In this document: positions 1 to 8,772 of the stretch, one piece after another | Layout: every line of letters starts with the position of its first letter | Position numbering within the stretch: the stretch's first letter is position 1 | Virus record (IMG/VR): IMGVR_UViG_3300042881_003136 | Location: 1-40,246 of that record | DNA length: 40,246 bases | Source of the DNA: a virus | Reading direction: 5' to 3' (one strand) | Program-made: the position numbers and the translations under genes | Notes under the pieces: model-generated | What the model saw: only the letters and a program-made list of their open reading frames with translations | Told to the model about the DNA's origin: nothing | Databases searched by the model: none

Positions 1-106
1 CTAAAAGTTCATCGCCAGATTGCTCAAAAACTTCAAAGTTTTCTACTTCAAAATCATTTGCTACTTTGTATACTGCTTCACCGTTTATATTTGTTTTTAG
101 TATCAT
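1..106 (-). CDS. Hypothetical protein, N-terminal part (runs off left edge)
   Basis: The first 35 codons are present, beginning MILKTNINGEAVYKVANDFE; the rest lies left of the window. An AGGAGA site at 111-116 overlaps the stop codon of the upstream glycine-rich gene, so the two are probably translated together. It sits at the downstream end of the tail-fibre run and may be tail-associated. I do not recognise the family. Confidence 0.7.
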   Translation of the reverse strand, partial: MILKTNINGEAVYKVANDFEVENFEVFEQSGDELL

Positions 107-115
107 TTTTTCTCC

Positions 116-991
116 TTAGTACCAGACCATGACGACTCCGTCGCCACCCCATCCAGCATATCTGCTTTCACCGCAGGCTCCACCGCCTCCGCCTCCACCT
201 AATCCACCATTTCCACCGTTAGACCAGTTTTGGCCCCATGGTTCTTGACCTAGGCCTAGAATTCCTACTCCGCCAACTCCTCCGCCAAATGTTCTTCCGT
301 TAGAGTCTGCTGGTAGTAATGATCCAGCTCCTCCACCAGTAATTCCAGCGCCACCCTTGTTTGTGCGTCCTGCTTCTGTTAATCTTGTTCCTGCTCCACC
401 ACCGCCAGAGAATGAACCTGGGGCTCCTGGTGCGCCGTTGTAATAAATACCTGGGCGAGGATTTGTATTATTAGAATCTGATACAGATGATGTTGATGCC
501 GCTATAGATCCTGTCTGCATAAATTGTCCTGGTGTTCCCTGTGGTAATATAATTTCTGGTGTTAAGAACACAAATCCTTGTGCGTATCCACCGTTTCCAC
601 CTGGGCCAGCATCAGTTGTAGAGAATCCACGACCTCCACCAGTTCCGCCGTATGCAATTAGATTGCCAAATACTGTTGTCTGTCCGTCGTGTCCGAAGTT
701 TCCAGTTGTTGTAGTGTTAGCTCCTCTTCCACCTAGACCAACTCTTGTGTGGTAGGTTTCTCCTTGAGTTACTTTATAGTAACCAACTAATACTCCTCCA
801 CCGCCTCCGCCACCAGATGCCCAAGTTGTGGAACCTCCACCACCTGCGCCACCTCCACCTGTCATGACTATGAATACTTGTTTTACTCCAATTGGTGCTG
901 TCCATTGACCAGCAGCAGTAAATACTGCATGTGGCTCTTCTCCTAGTAAGTCAACTAGTGGACTCTTGCTTATGTGATTTTGTGTTATCAT
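116..991 (-). CDS. Glycine-rich tail adhesin-like protein
   Basis: 291 aa. After an N-terminal leader of about 35 residues comes a beta-strand region (AGQWTAPIGVKQVFIVMTGG) followed by long glycine runs through the rest of the chain, ending WGGDGVVMVWY. This is the layout of the phage glycine-rich domain, in which polyglycine segments pack around a beta core and often form the host-contacting tip of a fibre. It follows the 801-aa tail gene after only 5 bases. It most likely serves as a receptor-binding or tip protein. Family-level recognition is good; the receptor is unknown. Confidence 0.75.
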   Translation of the reverse strand: MITQNHISKSPLVDLLGEEPHAVFTAAGQWTAPIGVKQVFIVMTGGGGAGGGGSTTWASGGGGGGGVLVGYYKVTQGETYHTRVGLGGRGANTTTTGNFGHDGQTTVFGNLIAYGGTGGGRGFSTTDAGPGGNGGYAQGFVFLTPEIILPQGTPGQFMQTGSIAASTSSVSDSNNTNPRPGIYYNGAPGAPGSFSGGGGAGTRLTEAGRTNKGGAGITGGGAGSLLPADSNGRTFGGGVGGVGILGLGQEPWGQNWSNGGNGGLGGGGGGGACGESRYAGWGGDGVVMVWY

Positions 992-996
992 TTTTG

Positions 997-3402
997 TTAT
1001 ACTCCTTCTGTACCTGTGATGTAGACTGTTCCGCCTACTGATCCAGTTACGAATACTCTATCTCCAGCATCTGCAAGGATGGATGTATCCACTTGTAAGC
1101 TTGATCCATTTGGAACGTAAACTGGTGCCATTACAGAGAAGTTATTTATTTTAACTGCAAACTTTCCTGACTGTCCAGTTGGGTTAGAAATATTAATTTT
1201 ATTAATTAATACCCTGTTATCAATATTTGCTACGTGAGCATCCTCAATTCCTTGAGTGTTTACTCTGCAAATTCTTTTTGCTGTTGGCGTTGTTGGAGCA
1301 GATGGTGCTGCTGTGAATGTTATTGACTTGAATGTCGATGAGTATGCACTCACGGTTCCATCTTCTGTAACAAACGCTAGTTTGAATTCATATGTTGCTC
1401 CAGGTGTAAATGCCGATCCTGGAACATTTACAGTAACAACTTCATTATCTTTTGCTGTCATTCCAGTTGAGTAGAATGGCATTGTTGTTTCTGTAGCTTG
1501 GAATGTTGTTCCATTCCAGTATGTAGTTGTTGAACCTGTTGTAGCAGACAATCTAAATCCTCGGATATTTGTTGCATATCCCCAGTATGTTGATCCTGCA
1601 CCATTTGCTGTAGTTCTAACCAATGGCTTGAACTTAAGCGCAACTCCACCTGGCTGACCAAGTGTATTGTCTACGGGTGCTAGTGACTGTGCTGATCCAG
1701 CAGTTGGCGCAATTCTTGTAATTCCGTCATTATTAAATGACCATACACCAATTCTGTTATAAATCTGGTTCCAGTAATTTTGTCCCACATATCCAGATCT
1801 GTTTTGGTACTCCTCAAATCCAAGATTGGTTCTGATACTACCGCCGTACATCCACCAGTAGAAGTTTGTTGTAGATTTTGTTGGATATTTTGCAACAGCT
1901 TGAAGAATTCCTTGACGTGAGTAGCAATAATTCATATCTGTGAATTTTGTTGCTGTTGCAGGGAATGTTAAGCTTGTTGTTTCACCAAAAGTATAGTCTA
2001 TATCGAAGTAGAACATTCCTGTAGATGCTGTTGTTCCATCCCAGTTATCTGCTCCGTGTTGCCATAGACGCATCTTTCTTTCCTCTTGGAATACTTGAAG
2101 TTGTCTATTGTATCTTCTTCCTCCATCAGTTCCTGTGGCTGCGGCGCTGTTATTAGTACCACGCCATCTTGTATGCCATCCCGCTGAGTTATCTGCCCAT
2201 CCAGTATGAACTGTAGGTGTTGCAGCAGGTGATGCGAAGTTAGATCCGTTGGTAAACATAATGTAAGCACGGATATTTGTATCAACGCTAGTGTCTGAAT
2301 CTGGTCCTAGAACTGAGAAGTAATAGTTTCCAGAGTATCTTCCTAGATATCCAATTACGTGTCCGAATCCTCTTCCATATCTACCAGGTCCACCTTGCCA
2401 TGACTGGTTAGATGAGTTTCCTACTGCTGAAGAAGCAAATGTTTCAACTCTTAAAGTTAAGTAGTTAAATCTCCATAGGTTAACAAAGTGTCCTTGGTAT
2501 CCAGCTGTTCCTATTGATTGAGAGTTATTTCCCCAAACATATGCTCCTACTGGCTCACCAAATCCAAATTGTGTATTATCATCGAGTTGTGACTGTGCGC
2601 CATCTCCTCTATATCTTTGAATTTCTGAATATCCAATATATTCACCTTGTGAGTAATATCTATCTTGTGCAACATTAATCTGTGTCTTTAATTGGAATGT
2701 ATGTGCTGTCCAGTATTCTGCACCGTCTGATGTACTATCTGTATACATCCAAACAAGTAAGTACTGTCCTCTAATCCACATCACATCAGAGATGTGTTTT
2801 CTTGTACTTCCAATATCTGGTGATACTGAAATTCTAGATACCTGAATGTCTACTGGCATTGGTGATGATGATCCAGAGACTCCTGCTGTAATTGTGTAAG
2901 GTGATGTTGATAGGTTTACAGAGGTATTTGATGCCACGTTAATAAGCTCTGCGTTTCCAAATGTTACACCCTCGTTTGTGTTAATTCCTGTTTCTATATC
3001 ATAAGATTGTGTCATGTCTGACCATCTCATCCAACCTTGTGGTGGGCATGCAATCTTGTAAATCTGAATAAATCTTTGTGCTGGTTGTGTAGGGTCAACT
3101 TGATACACTGCAAAGTAGATGTTGTCTTGATCATCTTTTGCCAATGCTTGAAATTCTGGTCTATCTGAATTGTATTGGTAGTTTCCCTGTACTGAAAATT
3201 GTGTTGTAGCTACTGGTGCGTTCTCTTTACCATTTACGATAAGATCGCATCGAATAATGTGTCTTTCGGTATCAATTTCTTGTCCCATGAATAGCATTAA
3301 TTCGGCTCCGTCGTTTGTGTGAATGACAGATCCGTGTCCTGAATAGTTTAAGTAGTCTGTTTGCCTTGGCCCAGTTACTACAAATTGTTTTGTTAGTGGC
3401 AT
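997..3402 (-). CDS. Large tail fibre / minor tail protein
   Basis: 801 aa, the largest protein in the window. The central part is rich in Trp, Tyr, Asn and Gly, as in beta-propeller or beta-helix receptor-binding proteins. Residues around 625-705 resemble a fibronectin type III-like beta-sandwich (FTPGATYEFKLAFVTEDGTV). The last 90 residues look like a small beta domain (VYVPNGSSLQVDTSILADAG) common at the ends of virion proteins. A strong AGGAGA site lies just upstream at about 3410. It is flanked by other tail genes on the same strand. The precise role is inferred. Confidence 0.7.
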   Translation of the reverse strand: MPLTKQFVVTGPRQTDYLNYSGHGSVIHTNDGAELMLFMGQEIDTERHIIRCDLIVNGKENAPVATTQFSVQGNYQYNSDRPEFQALAKDDQDNIYFAVYQVDPTQPAQRFIQIYKIACPPQGWMRWSDMTQSYDIETGINTNEGVTFGNAELINVASNTSVNLSTSPYTITAGVSGSSSPMPVDIQVSRISVSPDIGSTRKHISDVMWIRGQYLLVWMYTDSTSDGAEYWTAHTFQLKTQINVAQDRYYSQGEYIGYSEIQRYRGDGAQSQLDDNTQFGFGEPVGAYVWGNNSQSIGTAGYQGHFVNLWRFNYLTLRVETFASSAVGNSSNQSWQGGPGRYGRGFGHVIGYLGRYSGNYYFSVLGPDSDTSVDTNIRAYIMFTNGSNFASPAATPTVHTGWADNSAGWHTRWRGTNNSAAATGTDGGRRYNRQLQVFQEERKMRLWQHGADNWDGTTASTGMFYFDIDYTFGETTSLTFPATATKFTDMNYCYSRQGILQAVAKYPTKSTTNFYWWMYGGSIRTNLGFEEYQNRSGYVGQNYWNQIYNRIGVWSFNNDGITRIAPTAGSAQSLAPVDNTLGQPGGVALKFKPLVRTTANGAGSTYWGYATNIRGFRLSATTGSTTTYWNGTTFQATETTMPFYSTGMTAKDNEVVTVNVPGSAFTPGATYEFKLAFVTEDGTVSAYSSTFKSITFTAAPSAPTTPTAKRICRVNTQGIEDAHVANIDNRVLINKINISNPTGQSGKFAVKINNFSVMAPVYVPNGSSLQVDTSILADAGDRVFVTGSVGGTVYITGTEGV

Positions 3403-3414
3403 TTATTTCTCCTT

Positions 3415-3969
3415 TTAAATTGCTCCCATTAGCGAGAGGATTTGTGTTCCTGTATCAGATAGTTTTCCCCATCTAACACCTGAAGTTTCTGTGGAATCTG
3501 CAAGTAATGCGGTTCCGTCGCTACCTACGGCAACCCTTACAGGGTTGGAATTTGCCGTCGAAGCAATTATATCACCTTTCGTTGTAAAGGTCGATTTCTG
3601 AACCCTTGCATTTAAGGCTGTTGTTACTGTAGAGGCGAAGTTTGAATCGTCTCCAAGTGCTGCTGCTAATTCGTCTAGTGTATCTAGAGCTGCTGGAGCA
3701 CCTAAAACTACTGAGTTGTAGTAATTCTGAAGATCTGTTAATTTTGTAGCACCTGCTGAGTTTACAGCTGAAATTTGTGAGGTACCAGCGGCTTGTACTA
3801 AGCCAATCTGTGTTGTTCCTGTTGATTGAATATCTGCTACAACAAGGTTTCCTACTGTTGATTGTACAGACTTTGATATAAGCAACAAGTCCTGTGGAGT
3901 TGTGCTTGATGTTACTGCATTAAGTTTTGCTTGCAGTACCGTTTCATAATTAGTAAAGCTTAGTGTCAT
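3415..3969 (-). CDS. Tail fibre protein (short, coiled-coil plus C-terminal module)
   Basis: 184 aa. The N-terminal half is Ala/Thr/Ser-rich and probably helical; residues 95-130 match the widespread phage fibre motif LDTLDELAAALGDDSNF followed by ASTVTTALNARV. Its first 40 residues resemble those of the next gene (4060-4935), so the two are paralogues. A near-perfect promoter sits upstream with the start codon exactly 6 bases after the -10, so the mRNA is predicted to be leaderless; no ribosome-binding site is visible. Confidence 0.75.
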   Translation of the reverse strand: MTLSFTNYETVLQAKLNAVTSSTTPQDLLLISKSVQSTVGNLVVADIQSTGTTQIGLVQAAGTSQISAVNSAGATKLTDLQNYYNSVVLGAPAALDTLDELAAALGDDSNFASTVTTALNARVQKSTFTTKGDIIASTANSNPVRVAVGSDGTALLADSTETSGVRWGKLSDTGTQILSLMGAI

Positions 3970-3975
3970 ATTTAA

Positions 3976-4004
3976 ATTTTACCATCCCTTTTCTGCTCTG
4001 TCAA
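3976..4004 (-). promoter_or_regulatory. Leaderless sigma-A-type promoter for tail gene 3415-3969
   Basis: On the minus strand: TTGACA (4004-3999), 17-base spacer, TAAAAT (3981-3976), then 6 bases to the ATG at 3969. The match to the vegetative consensus is close, and the distance puts the transcript start at or next to the start codon. Confidence 0.8.
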
Positions 4005-4059
4005 ACCCTTGGTCGAAAGGCTTTTAGAGACTGTTTTTGTGTTTTCTTGCTTCATAATA

Positions 4060-4935
4060 CTAGTCTGTTAAGGCGTAGATAAGCGCCTGTGGGCTGTTAG
4101 CCTCCAGGATGTCTAATCGTCCGTCTAGATCATTTAGCGATGCTGATATCGTTGATAATCCAGTTCCTGTAAGAGTTGTATTAATTTCAACTATTGCTGC
4201 ATCTTTGGCTGTAGTGATTGCTGTTGTAGCAGTGGTTGTAGCAGAAGTTGCTGCATTCTGAACCGCTGTTATAGATGTAGACTGCTGACTGGAAACAGCA
4301 TTTACAGATGTTGTCTGTTGTGCTGATACAGCATTTACGGCATTTGTTTGAGCAGTGCTTGCTGCTGTATTAATATTGTTAATTGCGGTAGTTGTAGCAG
4401 AGTTAATTTCTGCAAGCTTTTGTGTTACAAGGTCAATAATGGCCTGTGTATTAATGCCACCCAGTTGTGCTAAAAGTGCATTTAACTGTGTTGTGGCTGT
4501 TGCCACATTTGAGTTATATGTAGATAGGGCTGAGTTTGCAGTTGTTTGAATAAGACCCTGTTGATACAGACCCTCTGCAACTACTTTACCTAATGATAAA
4601 TTTTGCGTGGCCGCTTCTAAGGCCTTCATTTGAATTAAAAGTTCTTTTGAGTCAACAATGATTGTTGCTACTCCTGATGCTCCTGTTACCGCTGTGCCAG
4701 TGGCTGCATTTGTAACTGTAAACTGTGTAGGAGACTTTGTTGCTACTGTAACACCCTGTAGGTTAAATGCTGCTGTAGACAGTCCAGTAATTGTTATTGT
4801 CTGTCCTACTGCAAATGCGTTGTTTGCTGTATAGGTTACTACACCACCTGCTGCTGATGCAGCGGTTACTGTTGCAGTAAGCGAATTAAGCTTAGCATTG
4901 ATTGTTGCTTCAAGATTTGTGAAATTAAGTGACAT
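4060..4935 (-). CDS. Tail fibre protein with inserted beta domain
   Basis: 291 aa. Residues 1-20 (MSLNFTNLEATINAKLNSLT) match the start of the 184-aa fibre gene downstream, and the similarity resumes around SKELLIQMKALEAATQNL. Between them lies a segment of about 70 residues (YTANNAFAVGQTITITGL and following) of a beta-domain type often seen in phage fibres and absent from the paralogue. The rest is an Ala/Thr/Asn-rich heptad-like stretch, probably a trimeric coiled coil. An AGAGG site precedes the ATG. It is a structural tail protein; its position in the virion is unknown. Confidence 0.7.
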   Translation of the reverse strand: MSLNFTNLEATINAKLNSLTATVTAASAAGGVVTYTANNAFAVGQTITITGLSTAAFNLQGVTVATKSPTQFTVTNAATGTAVTGASGVATIIVDSKELLIQMKALEAATQNLSLGKVVAEGLYQQGLIQTTANSALSTYNSNVATATTQLNALLAQLGGINTQAIIDLVTQKLAEINSATTTAINNINTAASTAQTNAVNAVSAQQTTSVNAVSSQQSTSITAVQNAATSATTTATTAITTAKDAAIVEINTTLTGTGLSTISASLNDLDGRLDILEANSPQALIYALTD

Positions 4936-4968
4936 ATTTACCTCTATAGAAGTATAGCATTACTGGCA

Positions 4969-5859
4969 TTATAAGCCAGCAAGTACTAGGGCTTCTAAAT
5001 CCTCCAGTTCCGCCTTTGTGGCAAATTGACTTGTATCGGCTGAGCTAGTTTGTACGCTGTTATCGGCAAACCTGATTCCGCCTGATCCTACCTGTACTGT
5101 TCCAGTAAAAGTTGGGTTATTGATTGTTGCATAGATTGTTGAAATGTCGACATCTTCCCAGAGGCCAGTGGTAGAGTTAAATAGTATTGCTGATCCATTT
5201 ACTGGACTAGTTATTGCAACATCATGAAGCTCACCTATCTCAAATCCATTTTGAACCTTTACAAATATAGATCCTGTGTTCTGCTGTGCTCTTGTTACTA
5301 TTCCAACAAACACCATATGTGCTGGAGCAACTGGTTTATTGGCTACTCCAAAAATTAATGATCCTGGTGTTGACCCAAGCCATACTGGGTCTCCTGGCTG
5401 GGCAGCAGATGTATCTATACCCTCGATAAGACCTTCTGTTATTACGGTTCCTATAGCGCCGTCGGATATTGTATCTTCTAATATTCCAAATGTTTTTGAT
5501 GATGTTGATTCTGATGAGTTTGATGAAAGAGTAACTCTTAACTGCCCAGATGAACCAACAGCTCCTGAAGCATATACAGCTTGACCTTTAAATAAAGTTG
5601 AACCAGTATTATTTATAACTTCTTGAGATATTTTTGATGCTGCTGTAACTGTAGCTGCAGCAGCGGATAAAACAATTCTATTGTTTGCATCATCGTAGGT
5701 AGCGCTTACATTTGTATGTAGGTTATGTGTAAATAAAGAGGCAACATCATCTTGAGCTTTTTCAACACTATTGTCTATTACTTTCCATGCTTCACCGTTC
5801 CAAATGTACCCTTGGTATACCTGGTTTAGCGTGGGGTTGGAAGGAAAAATTGTGGCCAT
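4969..5859 (-). CDS. Tail fibre protein
   Basis: 296 aa. The N-terminus holds the short WNGEAWKVID motif and the module ASLFTHNLHTNVSATYDDAN, which recurs in the collagen-like fibre gene at 8772-10469. The middle resembles the capsid-decoration or fibre module with FKGQAVYASGAVG and PGDPVWLGSTPG. The C-terminus has the common NNPTFTGTVQVG fibre repeat and a short coiled coil. TATAAT lies exactly 6 bases before the ATG (5866-5871), so translation may be leaderless, although no good -35 is seen. Confidence 0.72.
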   Translation of the reverse strand: MATIFPSNPTLNQVYQGYIWNGEAWKVIDNSVEKAQDDVASLFTHNLHTNVSATYDDANNRIVLSAAAATVTAASKISQEVINNTGSTLFKGQAVYASGAVGSSGQLRVTLSSNSSESTSSKTFGILEDTISDGAIGTVITEGLIEGIDTSAAQPGDPVWLGSTPGSLIFGVANKPVAPAHMVFVGIVTRAQQNTGSIFVKVQNGFEIGELHDVAITSPVNGSAILFNSTTGLWEDVDISTIYATINNPTFTGTVQVGSGGIRFADNSVQTSSADTSQFATKAELEDLEALVLAGL

Positions 5860-5873
5860 ATACTAATTATACC

Positions 5874-6578
5874 TCATTTAAATATTTTAGACCTTCTAAA
5901 AACCTTTTTATAATATCCAGTAATGCTTGTTCTTAATAGCCATTGCTGCTTATCTCGCTCCTGCATTAAATGCTCTGCTTTTTCCGATTTCCAGACTTCA
6001 TCAGTCTTTATTGGAATAATTTGAACAATTGGGGTTCCAGCTGGAATAATTCCAGTAAAGTCTTTTTTAATAAAAAACGGTACCTTTCCTTCACCCATAT
6101 AGTTATCAGAATCAACTATTCCACTCAGGGTATAGAATGGCAGGTCCGTTCTATTAAGGGGATGAGTCATTAGTAGGCTATACCCCTTGGGCGCTTTAGC
6201 ACCCCATTGTAAAACCCAATTAAACATATCTTCATACATTTCTGTTGGTCTTGGTATTTTAGCTCCCAGGTCTTTTGTTCTTTGAACTATAGGGTCTGGA
6301 GTGTTTGTCCAACTAATTTGTATTCCATTTTCTCCATTAGACACATGTATGTCTGTCCAAAGCTCGTATATGTATCCGTGTACCATTGCATCTAGGTATG
6401 ACATACAATGTTTTAAACCAGCATTTGTTGCATATCTATCTACCTGTAAACGATCTGCACCCATAAATAGTTCTGATTCTTTATACCAATCAGGTATTAT
6501 GTTTTTTGCAGGATAGGGGGTTTTTAATAAATTTGAAACTTCTTTATTTTTTGGTATAAAAAATATTTTTTTAAACAT
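5874..6578 (-). CDS. Conserved phage protein of unknown function
   Basis: 234 aa, start supported by AGGA 7-10 bases upstream. Recognisable features are the N-terminal PYPAKNIIPDWYKES, a central GAKAPKGYSLLMTHPLNR and a C-terminal FTGIIPAGTPIVQIIPIKTD. The pattern of a cupin-like or beta-rich core ending in a proline-rich strand recalls DUF6065-type proteins, which I cannot confirm. It lies inside the tail-fibre operon between fibre genes, so a fibre-assembly or modification role is possible. Confidence 0.6.
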   Translation of the reverse strand: MFKKIFFIPKNKEVSNLLKTPYPAKNIIPDWYKESELFMGADRLQVDRYATNAGLKHCMSYLDAMVHGYIYELWTDIHVSNGENGIQISWTNTPDPIVQRTKDLGAKIPRPTEMYEDMFNWVLQWGAKAPKGYSLLMTHPLNRTDLPFYTLSGIVDSDNYMGEGKVPFFIKKDFTGIIPAGTPIVQIIPIKTDEVWKSEKAEHLMQERDKQQWLLRTSITGYYKKVFRRSKIFK

Positions 6579-6589
6579 TTTTTCCTATT

Positions 6590-6973
6590 CTATAGTTTAT
6601 GATAGTTATTAATTTTATTTAATATGTCTTGCCAGTTCCATGGCTTTTCCATATTTAGTATATCAAAAAATGTCCACTTTGCATATACTAAATGTTCTGT
6701 TTTTTCTCTTCGTGGATCATTTTCTGGTAAAAATTGTAAATTTGGAAAAAATGAGCTATCTGCATAATGCTCCTCTATGTATGCCACCACGCAAGGTATA
6801 CTAGAAACAGAAACACTTAATTCTCTCATAATGGCATTTCTATTTGACTCTGCTTCTTCTGACCAGCCAAATGGTACGGAGACAACGTTTTCTGGAATTG
6901 TATTTAAAAGTTCTTGTTCATCTCCATATATATTATGAAAAAAATATATTTTGTTTTTATCTATCATGTCCAC
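6590..6973 (-). CDS. Hypothetical protein in tail-fibre operon
   Basis: 127 aa from a GTG start with AAGGA 7 bases upstream; an internal ATG at 6967 would instead give an ATGA overlap with the stop of the preceding gene. The chain is mixed alpha/beta with Trp-rich C-terminus (EKPWNWQDILNKINNY). No family is recognised. Placement between two fibre genes suggests a chaperone or assembly factor, but this is context only. Confidence 0.55.
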   Translation of the reverse strand: MDMIDKNKIYFFHNIYGDEQELLNTIPENVVSVPFGWSEEAESNRNAIMRELSVSVSSIPCVVAYIEEHYADSSFFPNLQFLPENDPRREKTEHLVYAKWTFFDILNMEKPWNWQDILNKINNYHKL

Positions 6974-8772
6974 AATAGTTTCCTTGCTGTTCCTGCGCCT
7001 CCGCTGTTAATTGCAGAAGCATTTGGTGTTGGACCCATATCTGTTTTTACCATAACCGTTATTGATCCACCACCTGATGCTTGACCATGTGATGCACCTT
7101 GTGCAGTTATAGTTCCAGTTCCACCAGTTGAAAGTGTACCATTAACAAAAATAATTAAAACTCCACCAGTACCAGTTACTGGAGAAGTTCCCAGCGCACC
7201 TGGATTATTAGTTCCGTAATAAGATCTTCCAGTTGGGTTTCCAGCTCCACCATTTTGTCCAGGAAAATTTGCATAATAGTTATGTGAGTCTCCTCCGTAA
7301 CCACCGTTTGATTGTGCATCTGGGTTCATTCCACTAAAATATCCAGAAAATACATCTCCACCACCAGATCCACCGCTAAATGAAGTTCCAGCAGATCCGT
7401 TTCCTCCTCGTGAAAAATTTGTTGGCTGTACTGGAGTGTAATGTGATCCACCAGCTCCACCACCAGTTCCTCCAGCTGTTCCTGCGCCGCCGTTGGTACC
7501 TGCTCCACTGTTACCCCATGCACCATCTGGATCTACTCCGCCAGTTCCCCCTGAACCACCAGATGCGGGAACTCTAGGGTTTGTAACACTACTATATGTA
7601 CCAGTTTTAATTAAAATTTCTCCAGGGCTTATATTTGACCCACTTGTAGAATGGTTTGCACCACGAGCAGTCATAGAAATTTCTCCATTAAGAGTAAGGT
7701 CTCCATTAACGTAAATACATGTAAATAATTTTCTTTTTGATGGCTTAAATATTTGTCCAGTATTTATTGTTAAATTTCCTTCAATGTAGACAAAGGCCGA
7801 TCTGCTATCTTCTGTAACAGTAAACCAGTCGTCTGATGAAAAATTAAATACTGTAAATGGTCCGTTTCTTTTAACATAATCATAAGATCCAAGTGAAACG
7901 CTATTTACTGATAGTGTTCCTCCAGCAGTTGGAATTCCAACAACTGCATCTGGATGAGAAAACGACTCTGCTGCGGTAAATAAATCTGGAACAGATTTAT
8001 TTATTAAAAATGGCGCTATTGGAGTAACTGTTGTAGAACCGCTACTTAAAGATGTACCATTAGCATTTGTAGATGAAGCTGTTATTGTATAAGTAACTCC
8101 ATTTGTTAATCCAGAAATTGTAATTGGAGATGAAGAACCAGAGGCAGTTATGTTGCCAGGGTTTGCTGTTATGGTATGAGATGTTATTGCTGACCCTCCA
8201 GTAGCACCAGGAGTAAAAGAAACAGAAGCTGATAAATCTCCTGGCGTTGCTGTTCCAATTGTTGGAGATTGAGGAACCGTTGTAACCGTAATAGAGTTTG
8301 ATGCCAAACTTGGCTGGGATGCACCTTGTGGACTTGATGCAACAACTGAAAATGTGTATGCCGTATTAGATTGTAATCCAGTTATTATTATAGGAATAGA
8401 GCTTGATGTTGTTGTTATTGCCCCTGGATTAGAAGTTGAGGTATATGAAGTTCCAGGTACTACACCTGGTTCAAATGACAACGATACTTGTCCATTATTG
8501 TAAGGCCTATCACTACCTTGATTTGTTGCTACTAAATTTGTTACAGTATCTGGTAGTAAAATTAGGGATGTCCATGCAGAGTTTTTAAATATTTCTAGGC
8601 TTCCTGTTTCTGTATTTAAATAGTTTTCTCCCTCTACTGGAGACTGTGTTCTATTAGCAGTATTACCACTTTTTAATCCCATTTTATTTTGTGATCCTAT
8701 AATAGTCTTACTCTCAAAAGTCTCTGTAGATTTTGGACCTTGTGGTTGTGAATTAGATAGATTTATTACCAT
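6964..8772 (-). CDS. Tail fibre with two fibronectin type III domains and glycine-rich C-terminus
   Basis: 602 aa from the ATG at 8772, whose A is shared with the TAA of the previous gene (TAATG). Domains in order: a short fibre motif (GSLEIFKNSAWTSL), two fibronectin type III repeats at about 75-250 (GLQSNTAYTFSVVASSPQG and GLTNGVTYTITASSTNANG), a beta-helix-like stretch, and a long glycine-rich tail from about 390 to 590. FnIII repeats plus polyglycine are typical of adhesive phage surface proteins. An upstream in-frame ATG at 8787 lacks a ribosome-binding site. Confidence 0.75.
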   Translation of the reverse strand: MVINLSNSQPQGPKSTETFESKTIIGSQNKMGLKSGNTANRTQSPVEGENYLNTETGSLEIFKNSAWTSLILLPDTVTNLVATNQGSDRPYNNGQVSLSFEPGVVPGTSYTSTSNPGAITTTSSSIPIIITGLQSNTAYTFSVVASSPQGASQPSLASNSITVTTVPQSPTIGTATPGDLSASVSFTPGATGGSAITSHTITANPGNITASGSSSPITISGLTNGVTYTITASSTNANGTSLSSGSTTVTPIAPFLINKSVPDLFTAAESFSHPDAVVGIPTAGGTLSVNSVSLGSYDYVKRNGPFTVFNFSSDDWFTVTEDSRSAFVYIEGNLTINTGQIFKPSKRKLFTCIYVNGDLTLNGEISMTARGANHSTSGSNISPGEILIKTGTYSSVTNPRVPASGGSGGTGGVDPDGAWGNSGAGTNGGAGTAGGTGGGAGGSHYTPVQPTNFSRGGNGSAGTSFSGGSGGGDVFSGYFSGMNPDAQSNGGYGGDSHNYYANFPGQNGGAGNPTGRSYYGTNNPGALGTSPVTGTGGVLIIFVNGTLSTGGTGTITAQGASHGQASGGGSITVMVKTDMGPTPNASAINSGGAGTARKLLWT

